Shown: positions 21,785 through 30,001 of the stretch, piece after piece
Layout: every line of letters begins with the position of its first letter
How positions within the stretch are numbered: position 1 is the first letter of the stretch
Source of the DNA: Fodinisporobacter ferrooxydans
GTDB lineage: Bacteria > Bacillota > Bacilli > Tumebacillales > MYW30-H2
Assembly (NCBI RefSeq): GCF_022818495.1
Contig: NZ_CP089291.1
Span: forward strand, 2,559,501 to 2,623,500
Length of the DNA stretch: 64,000 nt
Direction: 5' to 3'
Translations under genes and position numbers: made by a program
Notes under the pieces: model-generated
What the model saw: only the letters and a program-made list of their open reading frames with translations
Told to the model about the DNA's origin: nothing
The model's database searches: none

Positions 21785-22614
21785 TGAGCAGAACAGGAAT
21801 CACTCCGAAAATCATTACCTATTTGTTTTTGAGTCTTTCGTTGCTTGTTTCCGTGTACCCATTTTATTGGATGGTTATAGGTTCGACTTTGGATGGCAGC
21901 ACGATTTTTCATCTGCCACCACATTTGTTGCCAGGCGGCCATTTTATCCAAAACCTGCAAGGTTTAGAAGCGGCAGGTCCGGTATGGACAACTCTTTGGA
22001 ACAGTTTGTTTATTGCTATTGTTTATACAGTTGCCACTTTATACCTTTCAGCAATTGCCGGGTATTCGTTTGCAAAGTATGAGTTCAAAGGAAAACAAAT
22101 ATTGTTTTTAGTCGTGTTGGTAACGATGATGTTGCCTCAACAAGTCACATTGATTCCGTTATTTAAAATGATGAGCGTGTTTGGCTGGCAAAATCAGCCC
22201 CAATCTGTGATCCTCCCATCTTTGGCGAATGCATTCGGCGTTTTCTTTATGCGGCAAAATATGATGAATGTGCCGACGGATATGATTGAAGCGGCACGTA
22301 TTGACGGATGTGGGGAACTTTCTATTTTTCACCGGATTATTTTGCCGACAACCTATCCTGCATTATCCGCATTGGCTATTTTAAGTTTTATTCAACAATG
22401 GGGGAACTTTATGTGGCCGTTGGTCATTTTACAGAACCAATCTTCCACAACATTGCCCGTCTTTTTATCCATGCTTGTTCAACCCGGACAAGTGATTCAT
22501 TATGGACAAGTTCTAACGGGGACTGTAGTCGGGATTATTCCGATTCTGGTAGTTTTCCTGGTATTCCAAAAATACTTTGTATCCGGCATCTATGGAGGTG
22601 CCGTCAAAGGATAA
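21784..22614 (+). CDS. ABC sugar transporter permease, MalG/UgpE type (system 2)
   Basis: A 276-aa membrane permease, partner of the preceding one. The EAA loop is IEAARIDGCGE...IILP, and the C-terminus GIYGGAVKG is typical of this family. The ATG overlaps the previous stop codon by one base, and GGGAGGGGA supplies the ribosome site. It completes the binding protein-permease-permease set of system 2. Confidence 0.94.
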   Translation: MSRTGITPKIITYLFLSLSLLVSVYPFYWMVIGSTLDGSTIFHLPPHLLPGGHFIQNLQGLEAAGPVWTTLWNSLFIAIVYTVATLYLSAIAGYSFAKYEFKGKQILFLVVLVTMMLPQQVTLIPLFKMMSVFGWQNQPQSVILPSLANAFGVFFMRQNMMNVPTDMIEAARIDGCGELSIFHRIILPTTYPALSALAILSFIQQWGNFMWPLVILQNQSSTTLPVFLSMLVQPGQVIHYGQVLTGTVVGIIPILVVFLVFQKYFVSGIYGGAVKG

Positions 22615-22905
22615 GCGGAGAAGCGCGAACATAAAAATGACAGGTATTGATACAGATCATTCAAAATATGATATAGCAATTGCTGATGTTTTATAGTATG
22701 TTGAAACCAAAACATAAAATATGCAATACGGCTCGAAGCGGTTATTGTTTGTTATATGAGTTCATTCTTCCTTTTGAGGGTGCCGATCGTATTGCAGTAT
22801 ACGGAACTGATTCCTATGCAGACAAAAGGAAGCATTGCGTGAAACATCCAAAAGGTTCGATCGGTATTCGGAAATGGGGGTTGATCCTGGAAAACAAATC
22901 AAGTA

Positions 22906-22933
22906 AAACCCGTCTTGAATTCAAGGCGGGTTT
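22906..22933. terminator. Hairpin after ABC system 2 (possible terminator)
   Basis: Two 14-base arms (22906-22919 and 22920-22933) are inverted with one G-T pair and contain no formal loop, so the tip must open around GAATTC. T runs are short on both sides (TTT or TTTT). It probably ends system-2 transcription or attenuates the following MFS gene. The preceding 22615-22905 stretch shows no convincing gene; it may be a decayed coding region. Confidence 0.45.
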
Positions 22934-22991
22934 ATGTATGATCCGATGGATTGAGAATCTACATGAAAAGACCGGATGGGATGATGGGGAT

Positions 22992-24230
22992 ATGGATGCG
23001 AAAAAAAGAAATTTCATCTTGATGTTTATTGATCCAATCGTATTTACGATCGGGATGACGTTTTTATCGGTAAACGCGGTAATGACATATTTTTTATCCA
23101 ACCTAGGCGCCAGTACGTTTGAAATCGGGCTTGCAAATGCCCTTGTTTCCATCGGCGCATTTGTTTCTCAACCGATTTTTGCAAAAAAAGTAATGAATCT
23201 TCCTTATAAATTAAAAACGTTTGTAAAGCTGCTATTTGCACAACGTATCTTTTTCTTGGCATTTATTCTCACCATTCCCTTCTTTTCCGTATCACATCCG
23301 CATTTTATGGTAATGTTATTTTTGATCTGTTGGTTGGGGTTTAATTTTTTTGTGGGTTCCTATGGACCATTTTATATGAGTTTATTTGTAAAAATGATTG
23401 CCGTACAGCAACGCGGACGGCTAAAAGGGTACAGTGGCGGAATCGGCAATTTGCTTGGATTAGGTATTGCCTATTTGATCGGGATTCTTTTAGCTGATAT
23501 AAAGTTTCCATATAACTATACGGTAGTTTTTGCAATCGGAATTATTTTGTTGTTAATCGATGTTTTTGTATTTGCCTTAATGAAGGAATTGCCGGACCAA
23601 ATTACAAAAATCAACATCAATTATTTTCAGTATTACAAATCAATTCCCAAAAATTTCAGTGATAACCCTACATTTAAAAAAATTGTCATTGCTTTCTCTT
23701 TTATGATCATCTCACAAGTAAGTTTGGCTTATTATACTCTGTATGCAGTACGGGACTTTGCTGCAAATTCGATGCAAATTGCGCTATTTACCGGGCTTGC
23801 CGGGTTGGTTAATTTCCTAGGCAATATTTGTTTTGGCATTTTGGCTGATAAACGCAGCCATCGATTTGTTTTGATTGCAGCCTCCGCTTGTGGTGCATTC
23901 GCGGGAATTTTTGCATTAACTATACACCAATTATGGGCAGTATTTGTTGCGTTTGCGTTAACAAACGTATGTTTGACCGGATACAATTTAAGCAATGGGA
24001 TTTTAATCATTGAAACGGTTACAAAAGAAAAATTGCCAATGTGTATCAGCATCAACACAGTCATTACATTAATTGTTTCTTCAATTGTAACGATCGGCAG
24101 CAGTTTCTTAATTGATACATTTTCGTTTTCTATCGTTTTTTTAATAACGGCGATTGCAGGAATCATAGGTTGTGTCGTGTTGTACAGTTATGATTCAAGT
24201 CGAATACGTATTCGTTCGAATACGATGTAG
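22992..24230 (+). CDS. MFS transporter
   Basis: A roughly 412-aa major facilitator superfamily protein with about twelve hydrophobic segments, split by a central cytoplasmic stretch rich in Lys and Asp (MKELPDQITKI). Its N-terminal block FLSVNAVMTYFLSNLGAS and the repeated half-domain layout support the assignment. The ATG at 22992 begins DAKKRNFILMF, the natural first helix; the frame is open to 22680, but that part crosses the hairpin at 22906-22933 and is unlike MFS proteins. The substrate is unknown; the sugar context suggests a saccharide or its product. The start lacks an ideally spaced ribosome site. Confidence 0.8.
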   Translation: MDAKKRNFILMFIDPIVFTIGMTFLSVNAVMTYFLSNLGASTFEIGLANALVSIGAFVSQPIFAKKVMNLPYKLKTFVKLLFAQRIFFLAFILTIPFFSVSHPHFMVMLFLICWLGFNFFVGSYGPFYMSLFVKMIAVQQRGRLKGYSGGIGNLLGLGIAYLIGILLADIKFPYNYTVVFAIGIILLLIDVFVFALMKELPDQITKININYFQYYKSIPKNFSDNPTFKKIVIAFSFMIISQVSLAYYTLYAVRDFAANSMQIALFTGLAGLVNFLGNICFGILADKRSHRFVLIAASACGAFAGIFALTIHQLWAVFVAFALTNVCLTGYNLSNGILIIETVTKEKLPMCISINTVITLIVSSIVTIGSSFLIDTFSFSIVFLITAIAGIIGCVVLYSYDSSRIRIRSNTM

Positions 24231-24234
24231 GACC

Positions 24235-24633
24235 ATGTTTGAGGCGATTCCTTCTCCGCATTTTGGATTGAACTACGATCCATCTCATCTAGTGCGACTG
24301 CGCATTGATTACTTGCGGGTACTTGAAGAATTTGGCGAAAGGATCAACCATTGCCATGGGAAAGATACAGAAATTTTACAAAATGAACTATATGAATATG
24401 GGACTCTTCCTGCATCTTTTGGGGCAAAGTTAAAGTTCACCGAGGGTTCTTGGCGTTATACAATCCCAGGTCGAGGTCTCGTGAATTGGGGGATGGTTGC
24501 CGAACAATTGGATCGTTTTGGCTACCAAGGTGTCGTCAGTATCGAACTTGAAGATCATAACTATTGGGGAACATTGGAAGCAGAGCAACAAGGTATCGTA
24601 GAAGCAGCGAAGTTTCTGGCAAAACATTTTAAG
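24235..24633 (+). pseudogene. Truncated sugar phosphate isomerase/epimerase gene
   Basis: Only the C-terminal ~130 residues of a xylose-isomerase-like TIM-barrel protein remain (GLNYDPSHLV, INHCHGKDTE, PGRGLVNWG, GVVSIELEDHNYWG). Intact relatives are about 280-320 aa, so the N-terminal half is missing: the frame begins 5 bases after the MFS stop. At the 3' end the 154-bp repeat is inserted after LAKHF, so translation would run on into the repeat to a stop at 24766-24768. The gene has lost both ends and is presumably inactive. Confidence 0.85.
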
Positions 24634-24787
24634 TGCGTGTTCAAAAAGTGGTTATGTAAGGCACAAGGAGTGCGAAGCCGAAGCACGAAAAGGCGACGGA
24701 GTGTACGTGTTTGGTACATGAGTAAATCTCTTTGGGATTCGGCAAAGCAATCCGCCGTGGAGTTTTGACTACTTTTTGAACATCCTC
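24634..24787 (+). mobile_element. 154-bp MITE-like element, copy 2
   Basis: Same orientation and length as copy 1, with about a dozen differences or fewer by eye, mostly around the centre. The flanks TTTAAG (24628-24633) and TTTAAA (24788-24793) match at 5 of 6 positions, a slightly decayed target duplication. It interrupts the 3' end of the epimerase pseudogene. The short peptide readable from the complementary strand is a by-product of the repeat. Confidence 0.85.
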
Positions 24788-25179
24788 TTTAAATAGAATT
24801 TGTGATTTGTGCAATAAACTCATGGATTCATATGCTCTTAGATAAAATGGTTGGTATTTGTCCTGTATTTGAATCATTTTTATCCGATAGCAATCGTAAC
24901 TAATTGCTCCGCTACTGCAAACGGGAGAATTGTTAGTCTTAATCATCAAATACAATCGATGCGGTCGCTCTGGGATTAAGCTTCCGACGAGTTCTCTCGC
25001 TGATGCAAAGAGAGAGAATCGAACAAATTTTAGGGCGAAAATTTATGTGCGAAATTTAAAAAATAATTCATAGTTTCATGCTTAGTAGCGATCACCCTGG
25101 ATGTGATATGGCGGTATGTATGATTCACCGTTGATGTTGCATAATGGGTGATTTTTAATTGGCAAAATAGTTTTTTGGA

Positions 25180-25198
25180 TGATATATTAAATATATCA
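25180..25198. promoter_or_regulatory. Perfect 19-base palindrome, putative AraR-type operator
   Basis: TGATATATTAAATATATCA is a perfect inverted repeat about one central base, 29 bases ahead of the regulator start. Position and symmetry suggest autoregulation by the GntR-type domain. Similar A/T palindromes recur at 26441-26454 and 26464-26475 upstream of ABC system 3. The rest of the 24788-25227 gap shows no gene. Confidence 0.6.
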
Positions 25199-25227
25199 AC
25201 TTTAGAATTGATGGGATGATTTATACT

Positions 25228-26385
25228 ATGGACACACCATTGTATGAAAAAATTTTTTTAGAACTGCTGGAGCAAATTCGATCAGGCATATTAAAGCCAA
25301 ATGATCGCGTTCCTTCAGAAAAAGAGTTGGCAGATCAGTATCAGGTAAGCAGAATTACATCCAAAAAATCACTGGAAAAGCTTGCGCAATTAGGTGTAAT
25401 TGAGCGGATTCGCGGAAAGGGCTCCTATGTGTCGGATTCATTGCCGGATCTTACAAAATTAGAGCAACCGGGGACTCAGTCCCAAAGCTTAGAAACGGAA
25501 AAAAATCCGAATGGTCTGATTGGAGTGATCATACCTGATTTTTTTTCAGATTGTTATGGAAGAGAAATATTGCGCAGCATTGAAAAACGATGTTCGGAAA
25601 TGAAATATCATATAGTCATCAAGTTAACATACGGCAGTCAGGAGGAAGAAGAACTGGCGATACGTTCGCTCGTGCAGCAAGGTGTAAAAGGGTTGATTAT
25701 TTACCCAGTCAATGGACAACATTATACTGCCAGTTTATTAAGGCTGGTATTGGATCAGTTTCCGCTGGTTTTAATTGACAGATATCTGAAAGGCATACCA
25801 GCATGTTCGGTGTATACGGACAACAAAGCAGCCGCGCAGGAATTAACAACTTTTTTGTTAGTTCAGGGACATCAGCACATTGCGTTTGTTTCGCCGCCTG
25901 AGGAATATACCTCCTCGATAGAAGAACGAATTCAAGGATTTACAACCGCCCATTCACACAGAGGATTCGCTGTCAATCCGAATTACGTGATAACGGAATT
26001 GTTTAGCACTTTGCCAAGTTTTAAACAAAGTGATGAAAGCGTGGAAGATCAGATTACATTAAAGACGTTTATTCAAGAAAATCCTCAAATAACAGCGTTT
26101 GTTGCTTGTGAGTATGAAATTGCAGTTGTACTTGTACAGGTATTACAATCACTGGGAAAAAAGAATCTGGACGATTACGCAATCACTTGTTTCGATCACC
26201 CGGAACATCCGTATAATGATTGGATCATCACACACATTCAGCAAAATGAACGATTGATCGGATTGAAAGCTGTAGATTTGCTCATTGACCAATTAAAAGG
26301 GAAGCCCGTGCCAAGTCAAAATATAATCGGTTTTCGCTTGGTTGAAGGCAATACGACAAGGCAAATGACCCGATCAAACAGATAA
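25228..26385 (+). CDS. GntR/LacI hybrid transcriptional regulator (AraR type)
   Basis: A 385-aa regulator with a GntR-family winged helix at residues 1-70 (EKELADQYQVSRITSKKSLE, then GKGSYVSD) fused to a LacI-type sugar-sensing domain (GLIGVIIPDFFSDCYG onwards). This is the architecture of AraR. It stands directly upstream of ABC system 3 and the alpha-mannosidase gene and likely represses them until an inducer binds. The ATG at 25228 is preferred over 25216 because the family usually starts close to PLYEKI; the ribosome site is weak (GGGATG). The effector sugar is unknown. Confidence 0.9.
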   Translation: MDTPLYEKIFLELLEQIRSGILKPNDRVPSEKELADQYQVSRITSKKSLEKLAQLGVIERIRGKGSYVSDSLPDLTKLEQPGTQSQSLETEKNPNGLIGVIIPDFFSDCYGREILRSIEKRCSEMKYHIVIKLTYGSQEEEELAIRSLVQQGVKGLIIYPVNGQHYTASLLRLVLDQFPLVLIDRYLKGIPACSVYTDNKAAAQELTTFLLVQGHQHIAFVSPPEEYTSSIEERIQGFTTAHSHRGFAVNPNYVITELFSTLPSFKQSDESVEDQITLKTFIQENPQITAFVACEYEIAVVLVQVLQSLGKKNLDDYAITCFDHPEHPYNDWIITHIQQNERLIGLKAVDLLIDQLKGKPVPSQNIIGFRLVEGNTTRQMTRSNR

Positions 26386-26425
26386 AATACAGCTAATATA
26401 TTGAATTAGGTAAATCATCATTTTT

Positions 26426-26475
26426 TTGAAAACATAGATGACATATTAATATGTTTATGATAATATATTAATATA
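26426..26475 (+). promoter_or_regulatory. Promoter with overlapping palindromes for ABC system 3
   Basis: TTGAAA (26426-26431) and TATGTT (26450-26455) are 18 bases apart. The perfect palindrome ACATATTAATATGT (26441-26454) covers the -10 box, and a second, TATATTAATATA (26464-26475), covers the expected start site. Both share the ATATTAATAT-like core with the palindrome ahead of the AraR-type gene, so they are probable binding sites of that regulator. Confidence 0.55.
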
Positions 26476-26559
26476 AAATTTATTATAACCAAATGTTTAT
26501 GTATAGCAATCTAAGGCGTAGTTCTATACCAAACAAATGGTTTTATTTTTACCGCCTAT

Positions 26560-26573
26560 AGAAAGCGCTTTCT
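26560..26573. promoter_or_regulatory. cre site (CcpA/HPr-Ser-P target)
   Basis: AGAAAGCGCTTTCT is a perfect 14-base palindrome and matches the core of the Bacillus cre consensus (TGNAANCGNTNNCA) with substitutions only at the two ends. It lies about 105 bases downstream of the promoter and 180 bases ahead of the binding-protein gene, where CcpA could act as a roadblock. Confidence 0.7.
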
Positions 26574-26754
26574 TTTTCGGTTGTTAGAATTGTTTTGAAA
26601 TGCTCATATGTTTTTATTGTAATTTGTAAAAAATTCCAATTTGTTAAAGAGGGCTTTTTATCCTTCTTTCTATATCAACATGCAAAGGAGGGATTGATTC
26701 GTCATTCGTTCTTGCCCACATGTTACGAACTACATATTCTAGGAGGGGATTCAA

Positions 26755-28140
26755 ATGAAATCCTTATGGAAAAAGAGTTTAAATGTAATGTTGATCGCTG
26801 CATTACCTTTATCTTTGACAGCATGTGGCAGCAGCCAACAAACTTCAGGTACAAGCACAAAGCAATCGTCAGACAAGGTCATAAAGGTTGCCTATCAATC
26901 TTTTGGCCAGCCTCCGATTTGGGTAGAAGAATGGTTGAAAAAAGCAAAAACCGGTTTCGAAAAAGATCATCCCGGTGTAACGATTCAATTGGAACCGATC
27001 CAAGCCTCAGAAAACGATTTCTACACAAAAATTGACTTGATGATGAAATCTGCCGGTACAGCACCGGATGTTGTAACAGAAGATACATTTCTGATCAACT
27101 CGGATGCATCCGCAGGTTATCTTGCGCCATTAAATACGTATGTCAGCAAATGGCCCGATTGGTCACAATTTAGTGATGCAATGAAAGCGGGAAGTACGGG
27201 GAGTGATGGCAATGTCTATGGCGTACCTTTTAGCACAGATACTCGCGGGCTTTGGTATGACGTAAATATTTTCAAAAAAGCAGGATTGCCCGTCCCATGG
27301 ACCCCAAAAAACTGGAATGACATTATGGCTGCTGCGAAAACGATTAAAGAAAAAGTTCCCGGCGTTGTTCCTTTCTATGGACAAGTCGGAAAAGCAACTG
27401 GCGAAGCAACAACGATGCAAACATTTGAAATGTTGCTATATGGGACAAACGATACTTTGTATGACACATCTACCAAAAAATGGATAGTCAAAAGCCCTGG
27501 TTTCTTGGATTCATTAAAATTTATTCATAATATCTATTCACAAGGTCTTGGACCACAATTATCTGTCGTTTTGACAGGGCAAGCTGACCAAACCGTGACT
27601 CAGCAAATGATGCCAAAGGAAAAAATAGGAATTGCAATGGACGGCAACTGGATTCCAAGCAACTGGTTGCCAAACGGGCCCGCTCCATGGAAAGAGGGCA
27701 CCAAAACCTATCAATTAGCTGCGATGCCAACACAAAATGGGCAAGCGCCGGGTGCTACATCCATGTCGGGCGGTTGGGCCCTTTCCATATCGAAACTGTC
27801 GAAAAATAAAGATTTGGCTGGGCAGTTCATCGAGTACGCTGTCAATAAAGAAAATGATGAGTGGTATGATATGCATGGTGGAAACTTGTCGCCTCGAACG
27901 GATGTGGCGAATGATCCAAAATATCAAAACACACCGGGACAAGAGTTTGGACCTGCAACTCAATTTACTAAATTTACACATTTCCGTCCGGCTAATCCGC
28001 AATATCCGTCTGTTTCCACACAAATCCAGGCGGCTGTGGAGTCGGTTGCAACAGGTGCAGCAACGCCGCAACAAGCGATGGATCAGTATGCCGCGAACGT
28101 GCAACGGATCGTTGGAGCAAATAACACAGAAACCAAGTGA
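26755..28140 (+). CDS. ABC sugar transporter solute-binding lipoprotein (system 3)
   Basis: A 461-aa sugar-binding lipoprotein with the lipobox SLTAC (Cys at about residue 24) and a Ser/Thr/Gln linker. The mature region contains DFYTKIDLMMKSAGTAPDV and WALSISKLSKNKDLAGQF, typical of family 1 binding proteins. A strong GGAGGGG precedes the ATG. It is the first gene of a transcript with two permeases and a GH38 alpha-mannosidase, so a mannose-containing oligosaccharide is the best guess for the ligand. Confidence 0.94.
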   Translation: MKSLWKKSLNVMLIAALPLSLTACGSSQQTSGTSTKQSSDKVIKVAYQSFGQPPIWVEEWLKKAKTGFEKDHPGVTIQLEPIQASENDFYTKIDLMMKSAGTAPDVVTEDTFLINSDASAGYLAPLNTYVSKWPDWSQFSDAMKAGSTGSDGNVYGVPFSTDTRGLWYDVNIFKKAGLPVPWTPKNWNDIMAAAKTIKEKVPGVVPFYGQVGKATGEATTMQTFEMLLYGTNDTLYDTSTKKWIVKSPGFLDSLKFIHNIYSQGLGPQLSVVLTGQADQTVTQQMMPKEKIGIAMDGNWIPSNWLPNGPAPWKEGTKTYQLAAMPTQNGQAPGATSMSGGWALSISKLSKNKDLAGQFIEYAVNKENDEWYDMHGGNLSPRTDVANDPKYQNTPGQEFGPATQFTKFTHFRPANPQYPSVSTQIQAAVESVATGAATPQQAMDQYAANVQRIVGANNTETK

Positions 28141-28156
28141 TCGTCAATATTATGAT

Positions 28157-28182
28157 GCAACGCCGTAGAGGTACGGCGTTGC
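28157..28182 (+). other. Intercistronic stem-loop in system 3
   Basis: An 11-bp perfect stem (28157-28167 with 28172-28182) closed by a GAGG loop lies 16 bases after the binding-protein stop. There is no T tract, so it is more likely an mRNA stabiliser or partial terminator than a full terminator. Confidence 0.75.
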
Positions 28183-28206
28183 AAATTTAAATATGGAGGT
28201 AACGTT

Positions 28207-29124
28207 ATGGAACTGGCTGTTCGCAATTCGACTCGTAAGAATATGCGCCTCAAGCGAAATGGCCATGAATCATTGCGGGCCGCTTTGTTTTTGCTCCCAA
28301 CGTGGTTGTTGCTGCTCATATTTTTTTTCCTTCCTATTGCACTTACCTTTTATTATGCGTTTACAAACATCTCGTTAACAGGAGCAGCTTCGGCACATAC
28401 CGAATTTGTCGGTTTTCAAAATTTCACATCCATGTTTAGTGACCCAAGTTTTCGAATGAGCGTAATCAATACCATTGTGTTTCTGCTAGCATCGGCGATC
28501 GTTGGCCAGCAAGTATTGGGGCTAATTCTTGCATTACTCATGAATGAAAAGAAGCAGTGGTTCCGAAGTGTGATCGGTTCGTTGGTCATTGCCGGTTGGG
28601 TGACGCCGGAAATTGTCGTGGCGTTCATTTGGTTCGCTTTTTTAAGTGATCAAGGAACAGCAAATGTAATGCTTGGATGGCTTGGAATCAAACCGATTCA
28701 CTGGTTGACAAGTTTTCCTATGGTTAGTGTCATTATTGCAAACATTTGGCACGGAACCGCATTTTCCATGTTGGTGTATCAAGCAGCTCTTGGGGATGTT
28801 CCAAAAGAAATCCAAGAGGCAGCGATGATTGATGGGGCACATGGATGGCAACGTTTATGGAGAATTACCTTACCGATGATTCGAAGTTCGATTGTAACGA
28901 ATATGGTTTTAATTACGCTGCAAACGTTGGGGTTGTTTACATTGATCTACGCATTAACAGGCGGTGGTCCGGGAACAGCAACAGAAACACTGCCGATCTA
29001 TATGTATCAAGCGGCATTTTCAAGTTATCAACTTGGTTATGGAACTGCTATTTCACTCATTCTTTTATTAATCGGAATTATTTTCAGTGTCGGGTACATT
29101 AAAATATCGAAAGTCGATTTATAA
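28207..29124 (+). CDS. ABC sugar transporter permease, MalF/UgpA type (system 3)
   Basis: A 305-aa membrane permease with about six helices. The EAA loop is QEAAMIDGAHGW...ITLP, and ALTGGGPGTATETLP near residue 255 is characteristic of the family. ATG has GGAGG at the right spacing. It is followed 19 bases later by its partner permease. Confidence 0.94.
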   Translation: MELAVRNSTRKNMRLKRNGHESLRAALFLLPTWLLLLIFFFLPIALTFYYAFTNISLTGAASAHTEFVGFQNFTSMFSDPSFRMSVINTIVFLLASAIVGQQVLGLILALLMNEKKQWFRSVIGSLVIAGWVTPEIVVAFIWFAFLSDQGTANVMLGWLGIKPIHWLTSFPMVSVIIANIWHGTAFSMLVYQAALGDVPKEIQEAAMIDGAHGWQRLWRITLPMIRSSIVTNMVLITLQTLGLFTLIYALTGGGPGTATETLPIYMYQAAFSSYQLGYGTAISLILLLIGIIFSVGYIKISKVDL

Positions 29125-29143
29125 AGTAAAGGAGAAATATCCC

Positions 29144-29983
29144 GTGCAAACATTAAGGTGGAACCGATTTGTGGCGGCTCGAGTCATGCCTTATATCGTT
29201 TTGACATTCATAGGAGTCCTGTTTATTCTTCCGCTTTTGTGGATGATTTTTGCCTCCTTTGATAGTCATGCATCGTTAACGGCATCCCTGCCAAAACAAT
29301 GGACATTTGGCAATTTCGCATCGATTTTTAAAAACCCGGCAAATATCCGTTCATTTGTTAATGGCGGCATTCTTTCATTGGGTCAATCCATTCTTGTCGT
29401 TGTCATCGCTGCTCTTGCAGCATATCCGCTGTCAAGATACCAATTAAAATATAAAAAACCGTTTATGTATACCATTTTGTTTGCAACAGGCCTTCCGATT
29501 ACAGCTGTGATGGTGCCTGTATATGAATTGTTTGTATTTTTTAATTTGCAAGATTCCATTTTTTGGACCATGATCTTTCTGACTGCTTCTTCTCTCCCGT
29601 ATGCAATTTGGATTATGAAAAATTTTATGGATTCTGTTCCCATGGAGTTGGAGGAAGCGGCATGGGTTGATGGAGCTTCTGTTCTGCAAACTTTGCGCAG
29701 AGTCGTTACGCCGCTGATGCTTCCAGGCATCTTTACAGTCGGAATTTTTACGTTTTCCGGAAGTTGGGGGAACTTCTTTGTTCCATTTATCTTGATCCAA
29801 AGTCCAACGAAATTGCCTGCATCTGTCAGTATCTATCAATTTTTTGGGCAATACGGGATGGTCCAATATGGACAATTGGCTGCTTTCTCGTTTATCTATA
29901 CCATTCCTGCAGTACTTTTGTACATCTTGTCACAACGATTCATGTCTGCCGGATTTAATTTTAGCGGAGGAACAAAAGGTTAA
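29144..29983 (+). CDS. ABC sugar transporter permease, MalG/UgpE type (system 3)
   Basis: A 279-aa membrane permease, partner of the preceding gene. The EAA loop is EEAAWVDGASVL, and the C-terminus is GFNFSGGTKG. The GTG at 29144 follows AAAGGAGA; the frame is open upstream into the previous gene, but those residues are not part of the protein. It ends 18 bases before the alpha-mannosidase. Confidence 0.93.
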   Translation: MQTLRWNRFVAARVMPYIVLTFIGVLFILPLLWMIFASFDSHASLTASLPKQWTFGNFASIFKNPANIRSFVNGGILSLGQSILVVVIAALAAYPLSRYQLKYKKPFMYTILFATGLPITAVMVPVYELFVFFNLQDSIFWTMIFLTASSLPYAIWIMKNFMDSVPMELEEAAWVDGASVLQTLRRVVTPLMLPGIFTVGIFTFSGSWGNFFVPFILIQSPTKLPASVSIYQFFGQYGMVQYGQLAAFSFIYTIPAVLLYILSQRFMSAGFNFSGGTKG

Positions 29984-30001
29984 AAGTTAGGGGGACATCA
30001 C

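Noticed and set aside
22680-22991. N-terminal 104-residue extension of the MFS transporter
   Set aside because: It crosses a hairpin at 22906-22933, is not membrane-like and would add a long tail unlike MFS proteins.
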